The notes under the pieces: model-generated
What the model was told of the DNA's origin: nothing
Database searches by the model: none
The model's input: the letters and a program-made list of their open reading frames with translations, nothing else
Shown: positions 54,196 to 63,459 of the stretch, one piece after another
How positions within the stretch are numbered: position 1 is the first letter of the stretch
Layout: every line of letters begins with the position of its first letter
DNA from: Notospermus geniculatus
Taxonomy: Eukaryota; Nemertea; Pilidiophora; Heteronemertea; Lineidae
Length of the DNA stretch: 64,000 nt
Direction: 5' to 3'
Assembly: GCA_002633025.1 (NCBI GenBank)
Contig: NMRB01000006.1
Location: forward strand, 19,108-83,107
Translations under genes and position numbers: made by a program

Positions 54196-54387
54196 GATCC
54201 AATTTTTTATCCAATTTTTGCAAATTCAGATTGGCCAGTTGGTTCTTCATTATGCCCGCTGTAAACGATCAAACTTTTCATCCAATTTTCTGAATATGCT
54301 CAATTAGGCCTACATGCGGGTTTCTACATTGAAGCCCCAATAGGCCCGGAATCTGAATTCCCCAAAAATTGGATAAAAAATTGGATC
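54196..54387. mobile_element. TIR element GATCCAATTTTTTATCCAAT
   Basis: Left GATCCAATTTTTTATCCAAT and right ATTGGATAAAAAATTGGATC are perfect 20-bp inverted ends, with further inner pairing (AAATTCAGATT / AATCTGAATT). Confidence 0.85.
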
Positions 54388-54474
54388 ATACTATTGTCTC
54401 CTGACGGGTATCGAGGTTGAAAATCATAGTGGATTTCATCTCATTCATTAAAGGTGAAATTAAAGCTAGCTTAC

Positions 54475-54783
54475 CGTGAAATGCTTTCGAGCTGCCTCAG
54501 CGTTTTCCGATTGGTCCATTTTTTTCTTTTGATGTAAAAATAAATCCGGATCGCCGTAGTATTTTGGGCGAAGGCAAGTCGTATTCCCCGGAGTCAAATA
54601 ATTTTCGTAAACCGTTTGCGGTTGGATGTTTGTAATAGTGGAAATAGGCCTATTTCCAACTTCCGTGAATGGCATCGCTGATTCGAATGGCACCGCTGGT
54701 TGACCAAGAACTCCATAATCCTCATATCGGGCATTAATGCCACCAGAATGTGTTCTCCAACTTGAAAATCTCTGTTGAAACAT
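54475..54783 (-). CDS. First coding exon of an unrecognised minus-strand gene
   Basis: 103 codons from ATG (54783-54781), MFQQRFSSWRTHSGGINARY to QSENAEAARKHFT, ending in phase 0 at ACG/GTAAGC. The composition is protein-like: a mixed sequence with Pro, Tyr and charged residues (LRPKYYGDPDLFLHQKKKMD) and no repeats. No domain, signal peptide or membrane segment is recognised. Downstream exons (toward lower coordinates) could not be identified. It diverges from the transposase-like gene starting at 56018, leaving about 1.2 kb for a shared or separate promoter. Confidence 0.5.
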
Positions 54784-56017
54784 TTTCTATCTCCTCTGAA
54801 CTCTGTATCAAATCAATGGCAGAATACTAAATGCCAGTTTCCCGGGAAATATCGCTATTTAGCGCCAAGCAAATTTCGCGCCCATCATTCTTAAATGTGA
54901 TTGGTTGATTTTTTTATTAATGTAGGCCAATCTTGGTCTGACCCAAGTGCAACATGATGGGAAGTCGTGATGCAATTTCCCGGCAGGCATCTGAGCTGAA
55001 CACCAAACGTATCTCACGCCTGTGTGGTGGGAAGTGATATTCTTGATATAATTAATGTAGCACTGGCCTGTGACCCAAATACAGCACGATGGGGATGGTG
55101 ATGCATGAACTGGACAGTTAAATGTAAAGGTCAAGAAGCAATACCCCACAATAAATAATGCCAGAGAGCTGAGCGCCAAGCATGGGATACTGCAGGAGTA
55201 AACCGGAGTGCGCGGCGAAAACCTGCACTGTCAGATAGAGTAGCCTTGAGTAGCCTAGAGTAGCCTCCAACATGAGAGGGTTAGACCGGGAATCGAACCC
55301 GGAACCTCCGAGGTGACAGGCGCCGATCTTCCAGCACTGCCCCTGTGTGCAGCCGGAACAGAAATTCTGTTTCTTCCGTAGTCGCTTATTTCATGTTGCT
55401 GCAGTTTCGGATGGCTGCACAATCATTCTTTGACTGAGGTGATGTAAAATGAGAATTGCTGCATGTTTGCAATCCATGAATAATGAATAACACAACAGCT
55501 TGATTTCAGATATGTTTAATAGCAAAAACATAAGAACAGCATGCATGTATGCTTAACGAAACACATATACTTTCTAAGGTTTCCAAGTCGTGCATATTCA
55601 GTCACCACAATGTTTTAACTGCAACGTGTGGTAAAATGACCAGCAGAGAGCCCTGGTTACATTCCATAAAAACCCGCGTCGCACCCGGGCCTTTTCTGCC
55701 TAAACCAGTTAAAAGCGGGGTCTAATAGGCCCGGGGCGGATGAAAAACCCAGTGTTTTTAAGCCCCTCTCCACTCGAACGGTTTTCGGAGGGCTTAATTT
55801 AGATCCCCGTCACAAGATTTACATGTAGTGTAGTGTAGGTAGTGTCGACACGCATCGCGTCTCAGGCGGGATTTTTCAGTCGGGCTTGACACGGGTCTCG
55901 AAAAGCCCGGGGATTTCTATGTAACTTAAAGAGGGCTATACAATGTATATTGTTTTCTAATACCGGTACATGTATTTGGCCTATATACAAGATTTCTGAT
56001 ATTACATTTTATTACAG
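54784..56017. other. Divergent intergenic stretch
   Basis: It holds a family 3 SINE (55190-55385) and a TIR-like segment (about 55656-55927, GTTACAT near both ends, GCCCGGG words inverted). No other gene is seen. Confidence 0.6.
55190..55385 (-). mobile_element. Family 3 tRNA-derived SINE
   Basis: The minus strand shows a tRNA-like head with GGGTTCGATTCCCGG B box (55281-55297 region) after GGCGCCTGTCACCTCGG, and a tail with CTACTCTAGG repeats. It resembles 18400-18560. Confidence 0.7.
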
Positions 56018-56360
56018 ATGGATGCGGAGAAAAAGGCATGGTGCACCTGCGCATCAGTCTGCAAGGGTGTGCCCAGGTTTCTGTCTCTCAGGACTATTCG
56101 TGCTCACGCCCTTAAAGATAAACGAAGTGAAGCTACAGGCGAAAAGCGAAGGAAGGTAGAAGATACATCATACCCGTCAATAATGAAGGTCATTTCGAAC
56201 CCGCTGGATCCGCTGAATCGACCGATCCACCAACACTCCAAAATGACGGTACTGGCACTTAGTGCACGCCTGCTATATATGAAAGCAAAATTCGGGTTAT
56301 CGGAAGGTGGAATAACATATGTATTGGAACTCATGGGAGATGTAATGCATGGTTTGCCAG
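56018..56360 (+). CDS. Transposase-like gene exon 1
   Basis: Starts MDAEKKAWCTCASVCKGVPR right after TTTTATTACAG and ends GDVMHGLPG, phase 1, at GTAAGG. Rich in Lys/Arg early (KDKRSEATGEKRRK), possibly a nuclear localisation signal. Confidence 0.7.
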
Positions 56361-59300
56361 GTAAGGGCCAGAACAAAACTGCACTTGAACGTCTCGTGTA
56401 GGCCTATCTGCCCTTTCTGTTTCCACTACAACGGTTTCCGGTGCGGTTTGCGGCGCGGGAGCGGATTTCACAGGCATTGGGATAATTAACACGCCATGTA
56501 TTGTTAAACCATCGAAAAATTGTCCAAAACCCTGTGAAAAAATCCCGGCGCGGCAAACCGCAGCGGGAACCCGTCTAGTGGATACAGGGCTTTAAGGCCT
56601 GTTTCCATCAGACCGGTTTCCGCTGCGGTTTGCGACGCCGGTTTTTTTTCATGGGGGTTTGCATAATCTTTCCATGGTTTAGCAATACATGGCGAGTTAA
56701 TTATCCCAATGCCCTGTGAAAACCGCCCAGGCGCCGCAAACCGCTGCGGAAACCATTGTAGTGGATAGAAGTATACGGTACCGTATACGAAAACGCCGGT
56801 TTACAATGGCTTCACGTTCGCGAATCCTTTGTGAAGCCTTTGTTATCCGGCGTTTTCGTATACCGTATACTTCTATGTAATCGGGGCCTAAAGCTAGAAG
56901 CACATGTCCGATAAAAATGGTGCGATTTGCTGTCCGGCAGGGGTGTTTTTAAAATCGACTGGCCCGGATAAATGACGAGTCGACAGCGTTGGGTCAGTCA
57001 ACTTTAAAAACACCCCTGCCGGAAGGCAAATCGCACCATTTTATCGGACATGTGCTTCTAGCTTGGGCGGCTTTCCATTATCCGTTTTTACTGAGCGTTA
57101 AAAAAGTGGTGATTATCGCATACGAAAACGCCCGTCAAAACGGCCCAGGGCCCTTTTGAGGGGCGTTTTTATCGCGGCGATTTTAACGCTGTTGGCGATA
57201 TCGCATCCAAAACGCCCGTCAAAAACGCCCAAAACGCCAACAGCGGGTGACATCGCCAGCGAGAGAAAAAAGCCATGGTAAAACTCGCCGGCGGGAAATC
57301 GCTATAATTCTTCGGCGATGGAATCTCTCTGGTGAAAACATCAATCGCAACGAGATGTGATATCGCTCTTCAAGTCGCCCGAAAAATCGCTGGAGACGTG
57401 GAGGCGTTTTCAAGACTGCGTTTTGGCACATTAGAAACGTCTAAATAGAGATGCATTTGATTGACTTTTCGGCGCAAAATATTCGCACGCTAAAACGCTT
57501 CAGTGGAAAGCTAGTTAAACAATATCAATTGACCTGCGCACATTTTGTGTGTTGGATCATGACACTAGATCTATCCGGTATAAAGAATTTCCATGGTTGG
57601 ATTGTTCCCATCCTGTTTGCGCGCGCGAGTTACACGCGCAGAAGCAAGCGAGACACTTGCGAGTTCTGTGAAATATTTCCATTCACGCGTTACGACGCAG
57701 ATGTGTTGGAGCCGAATAGGAGCTGTCAGCGAGTTGACCACTAGGTGTCACTAGGGCCCAATTCAATGCATCTAGCGGACCCAGTCATTATCGATCGAGC
57801 AGCGATCATAATAGATTTCCTGTACATTTGGTCCGCTAAGACTGTGCTGCCATCTGTTAGCAATATGCGCGGCTGACTGCTCCTATTGCAGTGTTTCCGC
57901 CAGAGGGTACGCAGGGTACGCTGTGATTACCCTCAAAGGAACAGAAAAGGGCCATTTTTTTTAATTTCATGGGTTTTTTGTTGATTTTGAAGAACTGCAT
58001 ACCCTCAAAAATGTTCCTGGCGGAAACCCTGAATTGGTACTGCCGTCGTGCTCCCCTGACGATCTGCGGCCGCGTACATACTTTTGCCATGGCTCACAAA
58101 TCATGTGTATTCAGCGCGCGAATTGGAAAAAAAGTCGATTCGAGATCGACGTTTTTTCCCGCGCGCGGGCCTCTTGCTTCCGAGAAAAAAAGTCAATCCT
58201 CTCGTGCTTGTCTCGCGCTTGCCGGAACGCGTTCGTGGAACCTGAATGAAAATGAACTGGATCAACTTTTCGGTACAGAATTCTGCGCAAGGAAACGCTC
58301 CAATGGAAAGCCGCCCTTATATCAGGCCCTGTACCTTCATCAAAGATAGATCTATGTCCGGCATTGCACAGGTCTCGCACCCTCTTTACAAGCTACGCGA
58401 CGCTCGCACACAACGGTTTCTGCGAGTGGATGAGGCGAGGGGGAGTGAGGTAAAAACTGCTGGCGGGAGGATAATATTGTAAGGTATAGCGACGCCGAGC
58501 GGATTGTTGTGTGTAGACTACGCGGTGCTCATCAGAATGTCATGTCAGTGTTGTGACAGCGCTATCGGACTGGCGGCCGGGGAAGATCGGCGGGTGTTGG
58601 AAGTCTTTTTCATGAATAAGTTGTTTCGATATCTCTATTTTTCCTATCCCAGGTTATCACCACATTCCGAAGGATGCGGATAGCATGAAGAAAAATGTGT
58701 CTGATTTACTGCCGCCTAGCAGGAAAGTCAAGCTCTGCATATGTGGTCGATATGCGTACGAAGATAACGGAAAGGAGCAAAAATGCCCGTTATGTGGCAT
58801 AGACAGACAAGACAACGACAACATTGATTATCATTACATTGAAATTCTTCCCAGACTGAAGTGCATGTATGAAATTCCGTTTTTTGCAAGCTTACTCCGT
58901 CAGCAACCACCACGTGAACAAAAAGAAATCATCAAAGATATTCAGGACACTGAATTCTGGAAAGATTTGTTTACAAATAAATTCCAAGGCTGTCTTGAGG
59001 CGATAGCTTTCGCTTTCTCTGGGGATGGATTTGATCCAAATCGCCACCACACCAGTCAGCAGTACAGCATATGGAGCCAGGTGATGGCAATATTGAATCT
59101 GCCACCAGGGGTGAGAGATCTGACGGAGAATCTTCTTCTCATTGGATTAGTTCCAGGTGCGTACATGTTTGCTATTGCCAAGAATTAAACAATTGTCCAT
59201 GATAATGTAATATTCATCATGTCATAAATCAACTATCGATGATGAAACTCCATCATTAGCCACGTCATGATGACGTACACTAATTGCAATGTAGTGGACA

Positions 59301-59420
59301 CTAATTATATATTTTTTACCATTCTCCTCTGCAGGTCCAAAAACGCCCAAAAACCTAGATGGATGTCATCTGCTCTTGTCAAGGGAACTGGACCTGCTGG
59401 ATCCAGATCAGAGTAAATAG
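56018..59420 (+). CDS. tnp2/CACTA-type transposase-like gene, 3 exons, 310 aa
   Basis: Exons 56018-56360, 58653-59156 and 59335-59420 join in frame. Order: an N-terminal CTCASVCKG...SLRTIRAHALKDKR segment like the CxC...H start of tnp2 proteins; a helical SALSARLLYMKAKFGLSEGG-type region; a zinc-ribbon (LCICGRYAY..KCPLCG, about 159-180); IDYHYIEILPRLKCMYEIPF; then FSGDGFDPN...YSIWSQVMAILNLPPGVR and LLIGLVPGPKTPKNLDG, the family's most conserved block. Full proteins of this kind are far longer and carry the rest of the catalytic domain, absent here. TAG at 59418-59420 and AATAAA at 59554-59559 suggest that a real transcript end follows. An acceptor directly before the ATG implies an upstream leader exon. 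It may be a decaying EnSpm element or a domesticated fragment; the frame is intact. Confidence 0.75.
56891..57064. mobile_element. 174-bp palindrome AAGCTAGAAGCACATGTCCG
   Basis: The arms AAGCTAGAAGCACATGTCCG and CGGACATGTGCTTCTAGCTT pair for about 66 bp, including AATGGTGCGATTTGC and GGCAGGGGTGTTTTTAAA blocks, around a short loop. Few arm mismatches are seen. Confidence 0.85.
57717..57885 (+). mobile_element. TAGGAGC TIR repeat, best-preserved copy
   Basis: Ends TAGGAGCTGTCAGC and GCTGACTGCTCCTA are inverted with one mismatch. It defines the limits of the family also seen at 10979 and 32794. Confidence 0.8.
57889..58031. mobile_element. CAGGG-type element, TATTG/AATTG TSD
   Basis: Ends CAGTGTTTCCGCCAGAGGGT and GGCGGAAACCCTG; the flanks TATTG and AATTG agree at 4 of 5 bases. 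It is a short relative of 13439-13815. Confidence 0.8.
58653..59156 (+). CDS. Transposase-like gene exon 2
   Basis: Acceptor TTTTTCCTATCCCAG, donor CCAG/GTGCGT. It carries the zinc-ribbon and the DGFDPN / YSIWSQ / LNLPPG block. An internal Met (58685) is not the start, because the upstream join from exon 1 is in frame. Confidence 0.8.
59335..59420 (+). CDS. Transposase-like gene exon 3 (stop)
   Basis: Acceptor CATTCTCCTCTGCAG. It encodes GPKTPKNLDGCHLLLSRELD followed by LLDPDQSK and TAG. A weak donor (AGA/GTAAAT at 59413) could skip the stop, but no in-frame continuation was found. Confidence 0.7.
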
Positions 59421-60540
59421 GCCTTATCGCACCTAGCACATGGCCAATCAGCATAAATCAGCGAAGCGGAAAGGGCCCGACCATCAGCGCCCCCGCAGTA
59501 CATTCACAATGCATCGCCCTGTGCATTGCCTGCATTTTTTGTCAACATTGGCCAATAAAAGTCACTTCCAAAAGCCGGATGTGCCAAAACTAACTAGATA
59601 CGTGGGAGGCGGTATGAAGTGATTCAAATCTATAAATGTTTGACTACCGACCGTCTTCACGATCGAAAAAAATCGATGATTAATACACTGACAGGCCATA
59701 AACATCACCAAACATTATCACGCAAGTCCCGCCCCAACCCCGCGCTGATTGGTCAATACTGACACGTGACCGTGGAGACAATAGAAAGGGGAATTACACA
59801 GGCAAAAATGTTGGATGAAAATTGGATATCCAGGCATTTTTTATATCCATTTTTCATCCGGCTGATGAAAAATGGATATAGAAAATGCCTGGATATCCAA
59901 TTTTCATCAGAAATGTTTATCCATTTTTTATCAGATCTATATCCATTTTTCATCCAACAGCTTACATAATATTTTCATCAGATATTTATGAAATTTGCAT
60001 ATACATGTACTGGTATGGATGATAGTGGTATATTGTTGCATTCCTTTCAAGTTGAGTCCCTTCATGCATTTTCATTGCTTTACTTTTGCAATGCTGCATA
60101 ATGTTGTGAGGTAGGCCTACATGTATGTAATGGAAATAAAGGAATAAAACAGTTGTATACTACTAGTAATTGATTCAAATTTATTGATTTACCATAGATG
60201 TACAATGACATGCTACATCTGCAAACTAACAGGTGAACAATAGCAGTTCAATGCACAGACAATCTAACAACCCTTTTTGATCACTCAGCGACTTCCAACG
60301 GGTTATCCCAGACCGTCACACATATATGATAGGAGAGACCCTTCCGCAAGTTGGTTTACTGCAAATTTTGTTGAATTCGGACTAGTTGATTTTATGAACT
60401 AATGAGAACCCGACGAACGATGTAAGTGCAGGGTCATCTCTGTAGATTTGAATAGGCTTTTTGGTAGGATTTACCTATTATTACCTGCGGACGAAGGAGC
60501 ACAAAGTGGCAGTTGTACAATAATCTGCTACCACAACGTA
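59421..60540. other. Transposase gene 3' flank
   Basis: It includes AATAAA (59554-59559), a hairpin element (59813-59910, arms GATGAAAATTGGATATCCAG and its inverse) and a repeat at about 60230-60350 related to 18660-18800. No gene. Confidence 0.6.
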
Positions 60541-60603
60541 CATGATAGGAAATATTCCCTGTAGCATTTTATTTTACAAGAAAAATAGGACAGAACCTAT
60601 TTG

Positions 60604-61179
60604 TGGATTTTTCCTATATGACAAAAATGGGACGATGTTAACCGTCATACACGGTAAAATAAATTCTTACAAATTGTATCGTGTATGGCGGCCTTTAAGG
60701 TGTGGACCAGGAGATGATGACAAATGACATAATCGGATTATGTAAACTACCAACTTACAGGCCGGTATCCCTATTGACCAAAAAACAAGGCAGTGGTCAG
60801 CAGTCTGTTTGTGTGATTTTCATTATTTATTCCATTCAGCAATGTAAATACATACACAAACTTCATTCTGGAGTTACGTTTTGAACATTTTGAGCACTCA
60901 TTCATTTGAGTAACCATGTAAACTCACTGAGTATTCTTTTGAATTTCTTGTCCGCTCATCTAAACTCACTGAGTATTCATTCGAACATTTTGACCACTCA
61001 TTTAAACCATTTGAGTACTCATCTAAACTCACTGAGTATCCTTTGGACCATCAATCTAAACTCACTCACTGAGTATTCATTTGAACATTTTGACCACTCA
61101 TTTAAACCATTTGAGTAGGGCCTACTCATCCAAACTCACTGAGTTTTCATTTGAAGATTTTGACCACCCATTTAAACCA
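60604..61179 (+). repeat. Recent segmental duplication, copy 1
   Basis: About 570 bp repeated 1824 bp downstream (62428-62998) with only a few substitutions seen. It covers a unique lead (GACGATGTTAACCGTCATAC) and the first part of the 63-bp minisatellite. Confidence 0.9.
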
Positions 61180-61430
61180 TTTGAGTACTCATTTAAACTC
61201 ACTGAACACATTTGAACATTTTGACCACCCATTTAAACCATTTGAGTACTCATCTAAAGTCACTGAGTATTCATTTGAACATTTTGACCACCCATTTAAA
61301 CCATTTGAGTACTCATCTAAACTCACTGAGTATTCATTTGAACATTTTGACCACTCATTTAAACCATTTGAGTATCCTTTAGACCACCCACTTAAACCCT
61401 TTGAGTACTCATCTAAACTTTCACTTTGAT
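60885..61430. repeat. 63-bp minisatellite (CATTTGAGTACTCATCTAAA)
   Basis: Unit of 63 bp, 21 codons, about 8 copies here and more at 61605-61700 and 62720-63070. Because 63 is a multiple of three, frames stay open: on the minus strand each unit reads SLDEYSNGLNGWSKCSNEYS-V. Confidence 0.9.
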
Positions 61431-61860
61431 GGGTTGAATTATAATCATTGCCGTCACCATCATAATCATCACCATCATCATTATAATCATCACCGCCATC
61501 ATTATAATCATCGCCGTCATCATTACAACTTGCAACACTTTCATTTCTGGCAAAATCTACAGTCTTCTGTGTTGTTTGATATTGTGTTGACCTGCAGGAG
61601 TAGGAGTATTCATTTGAACATTTTGACCACTCATTTAAACCATTTGAGTATCCCTTGGACCACCCACTTAAACCATTTGAGTACTCATCTAAACTTTCAC
61701 TTTGATGGGTTGAATTATAATCATTGCCGTCACCATCATAATCATCACCATCATCATTATAATCATCACCGCCATCATTATAATCATCGCCGTCATCATT
61801 ACAAAACCAATTAGCCAGGAGTCGTGATACAGCCAGAAAGTTTGCAGCGCAGTCCATCAT
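61189..61860 (-). CDS. Candidate repetitive open frame, 223 codons
   Basis: It starts MMDCAANFLAVSRLLANWF, then an Asp-rich block (NDDGDDYNDGGDDYN..), 21-residue repeats, the Asp block again and more repeats. It is unusually long for this window. However, the + strand is also open for 137 codons over part of it, and the length follows from units divisible by three. No domain is recognised. Coding status is doubtful. Confidence 0.2.
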   Translation of the reverse strand: MMDCAANFLAVSRLLANWFCNDDGDDYNDGGDDYNDDGDDYDGDGNDYNSTHQSESLDEYSNGLSGWSKGYSNGLNEWSKCSNEYSYSCRSTQYQTTQKTVDFARNESVASCNDDGDDYNDGGDDYNDDGDDYDGDGNDYNSTHQSESLDEYSKGLSGWSKGYSNGLNEWSKCSNEYSVSLDEYSNGLNGWSKCSNEYSVTLDEYSNGLNGWSKCSNVFSEFK

Positions 61861-62427
61861 GACCCATGTGATTAGTGGTGGCTTTTACAGAGACGGTGAC
61901 GAAAAGTGGTATGTGGCAAAATTAATCATTTTGGATGAATTCATATGTTAATATATTTAACAACCTTAGTATGATCTTTTACACATGCCTATAATTAAAA
62001 AGAGATAAGAGAGGGCTCTTATCGATTTGCTGTTATCACCATTTTGTCAGGATATTTTGTGGAATTTTTCCCCTTGCAACAACATGTTGAATGGGGGTAT
62101 TACCTGACAGCATTTGGAAACAGAAGTTGATATTCATACACCTCAGATTCAAGTTTGATGTCTTTGATATTTTCCAATATTGGCTTGATAGAAAAATACT
62201 TGTTTTATCCAAAAGCTTACCGGGAAGATCGATTTGAGAAGTTGCATGGAACCATCCGAAAGCAACTATTTTAATCAAAACCAATAAGCCAGGAGTTGTG
62301 ATACTGCCAGAAAGTTTGCAGCGCAGTCCATCATGACCCATGTGATTAGTGGTGGCTTTTACAGAGACGGTGACGAAAAGTGGTATGTGGCAAAATTAAT
62401 CATTTTGTTTGAATTCATATGTTATAT

Positions 62428-62998
62428 GGATTTTTTCCTATATGACAAAAATGGGACGATGTTAACCGTCATACACGGTAAAATAAATTCTTACAAATCG
62501 TATCGTGTATGGCGGCCTTTAAGGTGTGGACCAGGAGATGATGACAAATGACATAATCGGATTATGTAAACTACCAACTTACAGGCCGGTATCCCTATTG
62601 ACCAAAAAACAAGGCAGTGGTCAGCAGTCTGTTTGTGTGATTTTCATTATTTATTCCATTCAGCAATGTAAATACATACACAAACTTCATTCTGGAGTTA
62701 CGTTTTGAACATTTTGAGCACTCATTCATTTGAGTAACCATGTAAACTCACTGAGTATTCTTTTGAATTTCTTGTCCGCTCATCTAAACTCACTGAGTAT
62801 TCATTCGAACATTTTGACCACTCATTTAAACCATTTGAGTACTCATCTAAACTCACTAAGTATCCTTTGGACCATCAATCTAAACTCACTCACTGAGTAT
62901 TCATTTGATCATTTTGACCACTCATTTAAACCATTTGAGTAGGGCCTACTCATCCAAACTCACTGAGTTTTCATTTGAAGATTTTGACCACCCATTTA
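62428..62998 (+). repeat. Recent segmental duplication, copy 2
   Basis: Partner of 60604-61179. A further 110-bp segment with CCAGAAAGTTTGCAGCGCAG is shared between about 61815-61925 and 62289-62400, so the region grew by at least two duplications. Confidence 0.9.
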
Positions 62999-63073
62999 AT
63001 TCTTTTGAAAATGTTGACCACTCATTTAAACCATTTGAGTACTCATCTGTACTCACTGAGTATTCACTTGCAG

Positions 63074-63142
63074 GAACAATATGATGCCTTCCTTAAAGAG
63101 GAATTTGCCAATGATGTTTGGGGGAGTGAGGAAAGAATAAAG
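63074..63142 (+). CDS. Unrecognised gene, exon (23 codons)
   Basis: Acceptor TATTCACTTGCAG, donor AAG/GTAAGG. Phase-0 reading EQYDAFLKEEFANDVWGSEE-RIK; the other two frames contain stops. The acceptor lies at the end of the minisatellite. Earlier exons are not identified. Confidence 0.55.
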
Positions 63143-63295
63143 GTAAGGTTACCGGTGATGTTGACCAGGACTTTTAATAATGGTAACTTGTTTCATGAAA
63201 TTCATACTTTCACCTCACTTCATAGCCATTGATAGCTATCTCGCATCATCACAAATACCAGCATAACACATGTACATGGGTAATTTACCTTCCAG

Positions 63296-63415
63296 GAGAA
63301 ATGTCGAACATTGTTGCAAGAAAAGGGGTATCCCACAACTGCTCTTGTGATTCAAGAGTGCCTCAATCACAAGAGAAATAAATTCACTCACTGGAGGAGC
63401 GAGATAAAAAGCAAG
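63296..63415 (+). CDS. Unrecognised gene, next exon (40 codons)
   Basis: Acceptor AATTTACCTTCCAG, donor AAG/GTAGAT, phase 0 at both ends. Reads EKCRTLLQEKGYPTTALVIQ then ECLNHKRNKFTHWRSEIKSK, a helical, charged sequence. It joins in frame to the exon at 63074. It could belong to a host gene or a transposon; no family is recognised. Confidence 0.55.
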
Positions 63416-63459
63416 GTAGATACTTAAACCAATATGATAAAACACAACTTATTTTCATA

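Larger units (their letters stand above)
57065..58317. mobile_element. AAGGGCGGCTTTCC-type element with nested insertions
   Basis: The left end GGGCGGCTTTCCATT (57065-57079) and the right end AATGGAAAGCCGCCC (58303-58317) are inverted. The termini resemble the 32175 hairpin (GGTGGCTTCC). It contains the TAGGAGC repeat and the CAGTGTTTCC element, both younger. GAAAACGCCCGTCAAAA repeats fill the left part. Confidence 0.6.
56361..58652 (+). other. Intron made of stacked hairpin elements
   Basis: In order: two inverted copies of a GTTTCCACTACAACGGTTTC-type TIR element (about 56418-56585 and 56600-56765), a hairpin (about 56766-56885), a 174-bp palindrome (56891-57064), an AAGGGCGGCTTTCC-type element (57065-58317) and, inside it, the elements at 57717 and 57889. 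A partial CATCCTCCCAC-family repeat lies near 58430. Almost no unique DNA is left. Confidence 0.7.
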
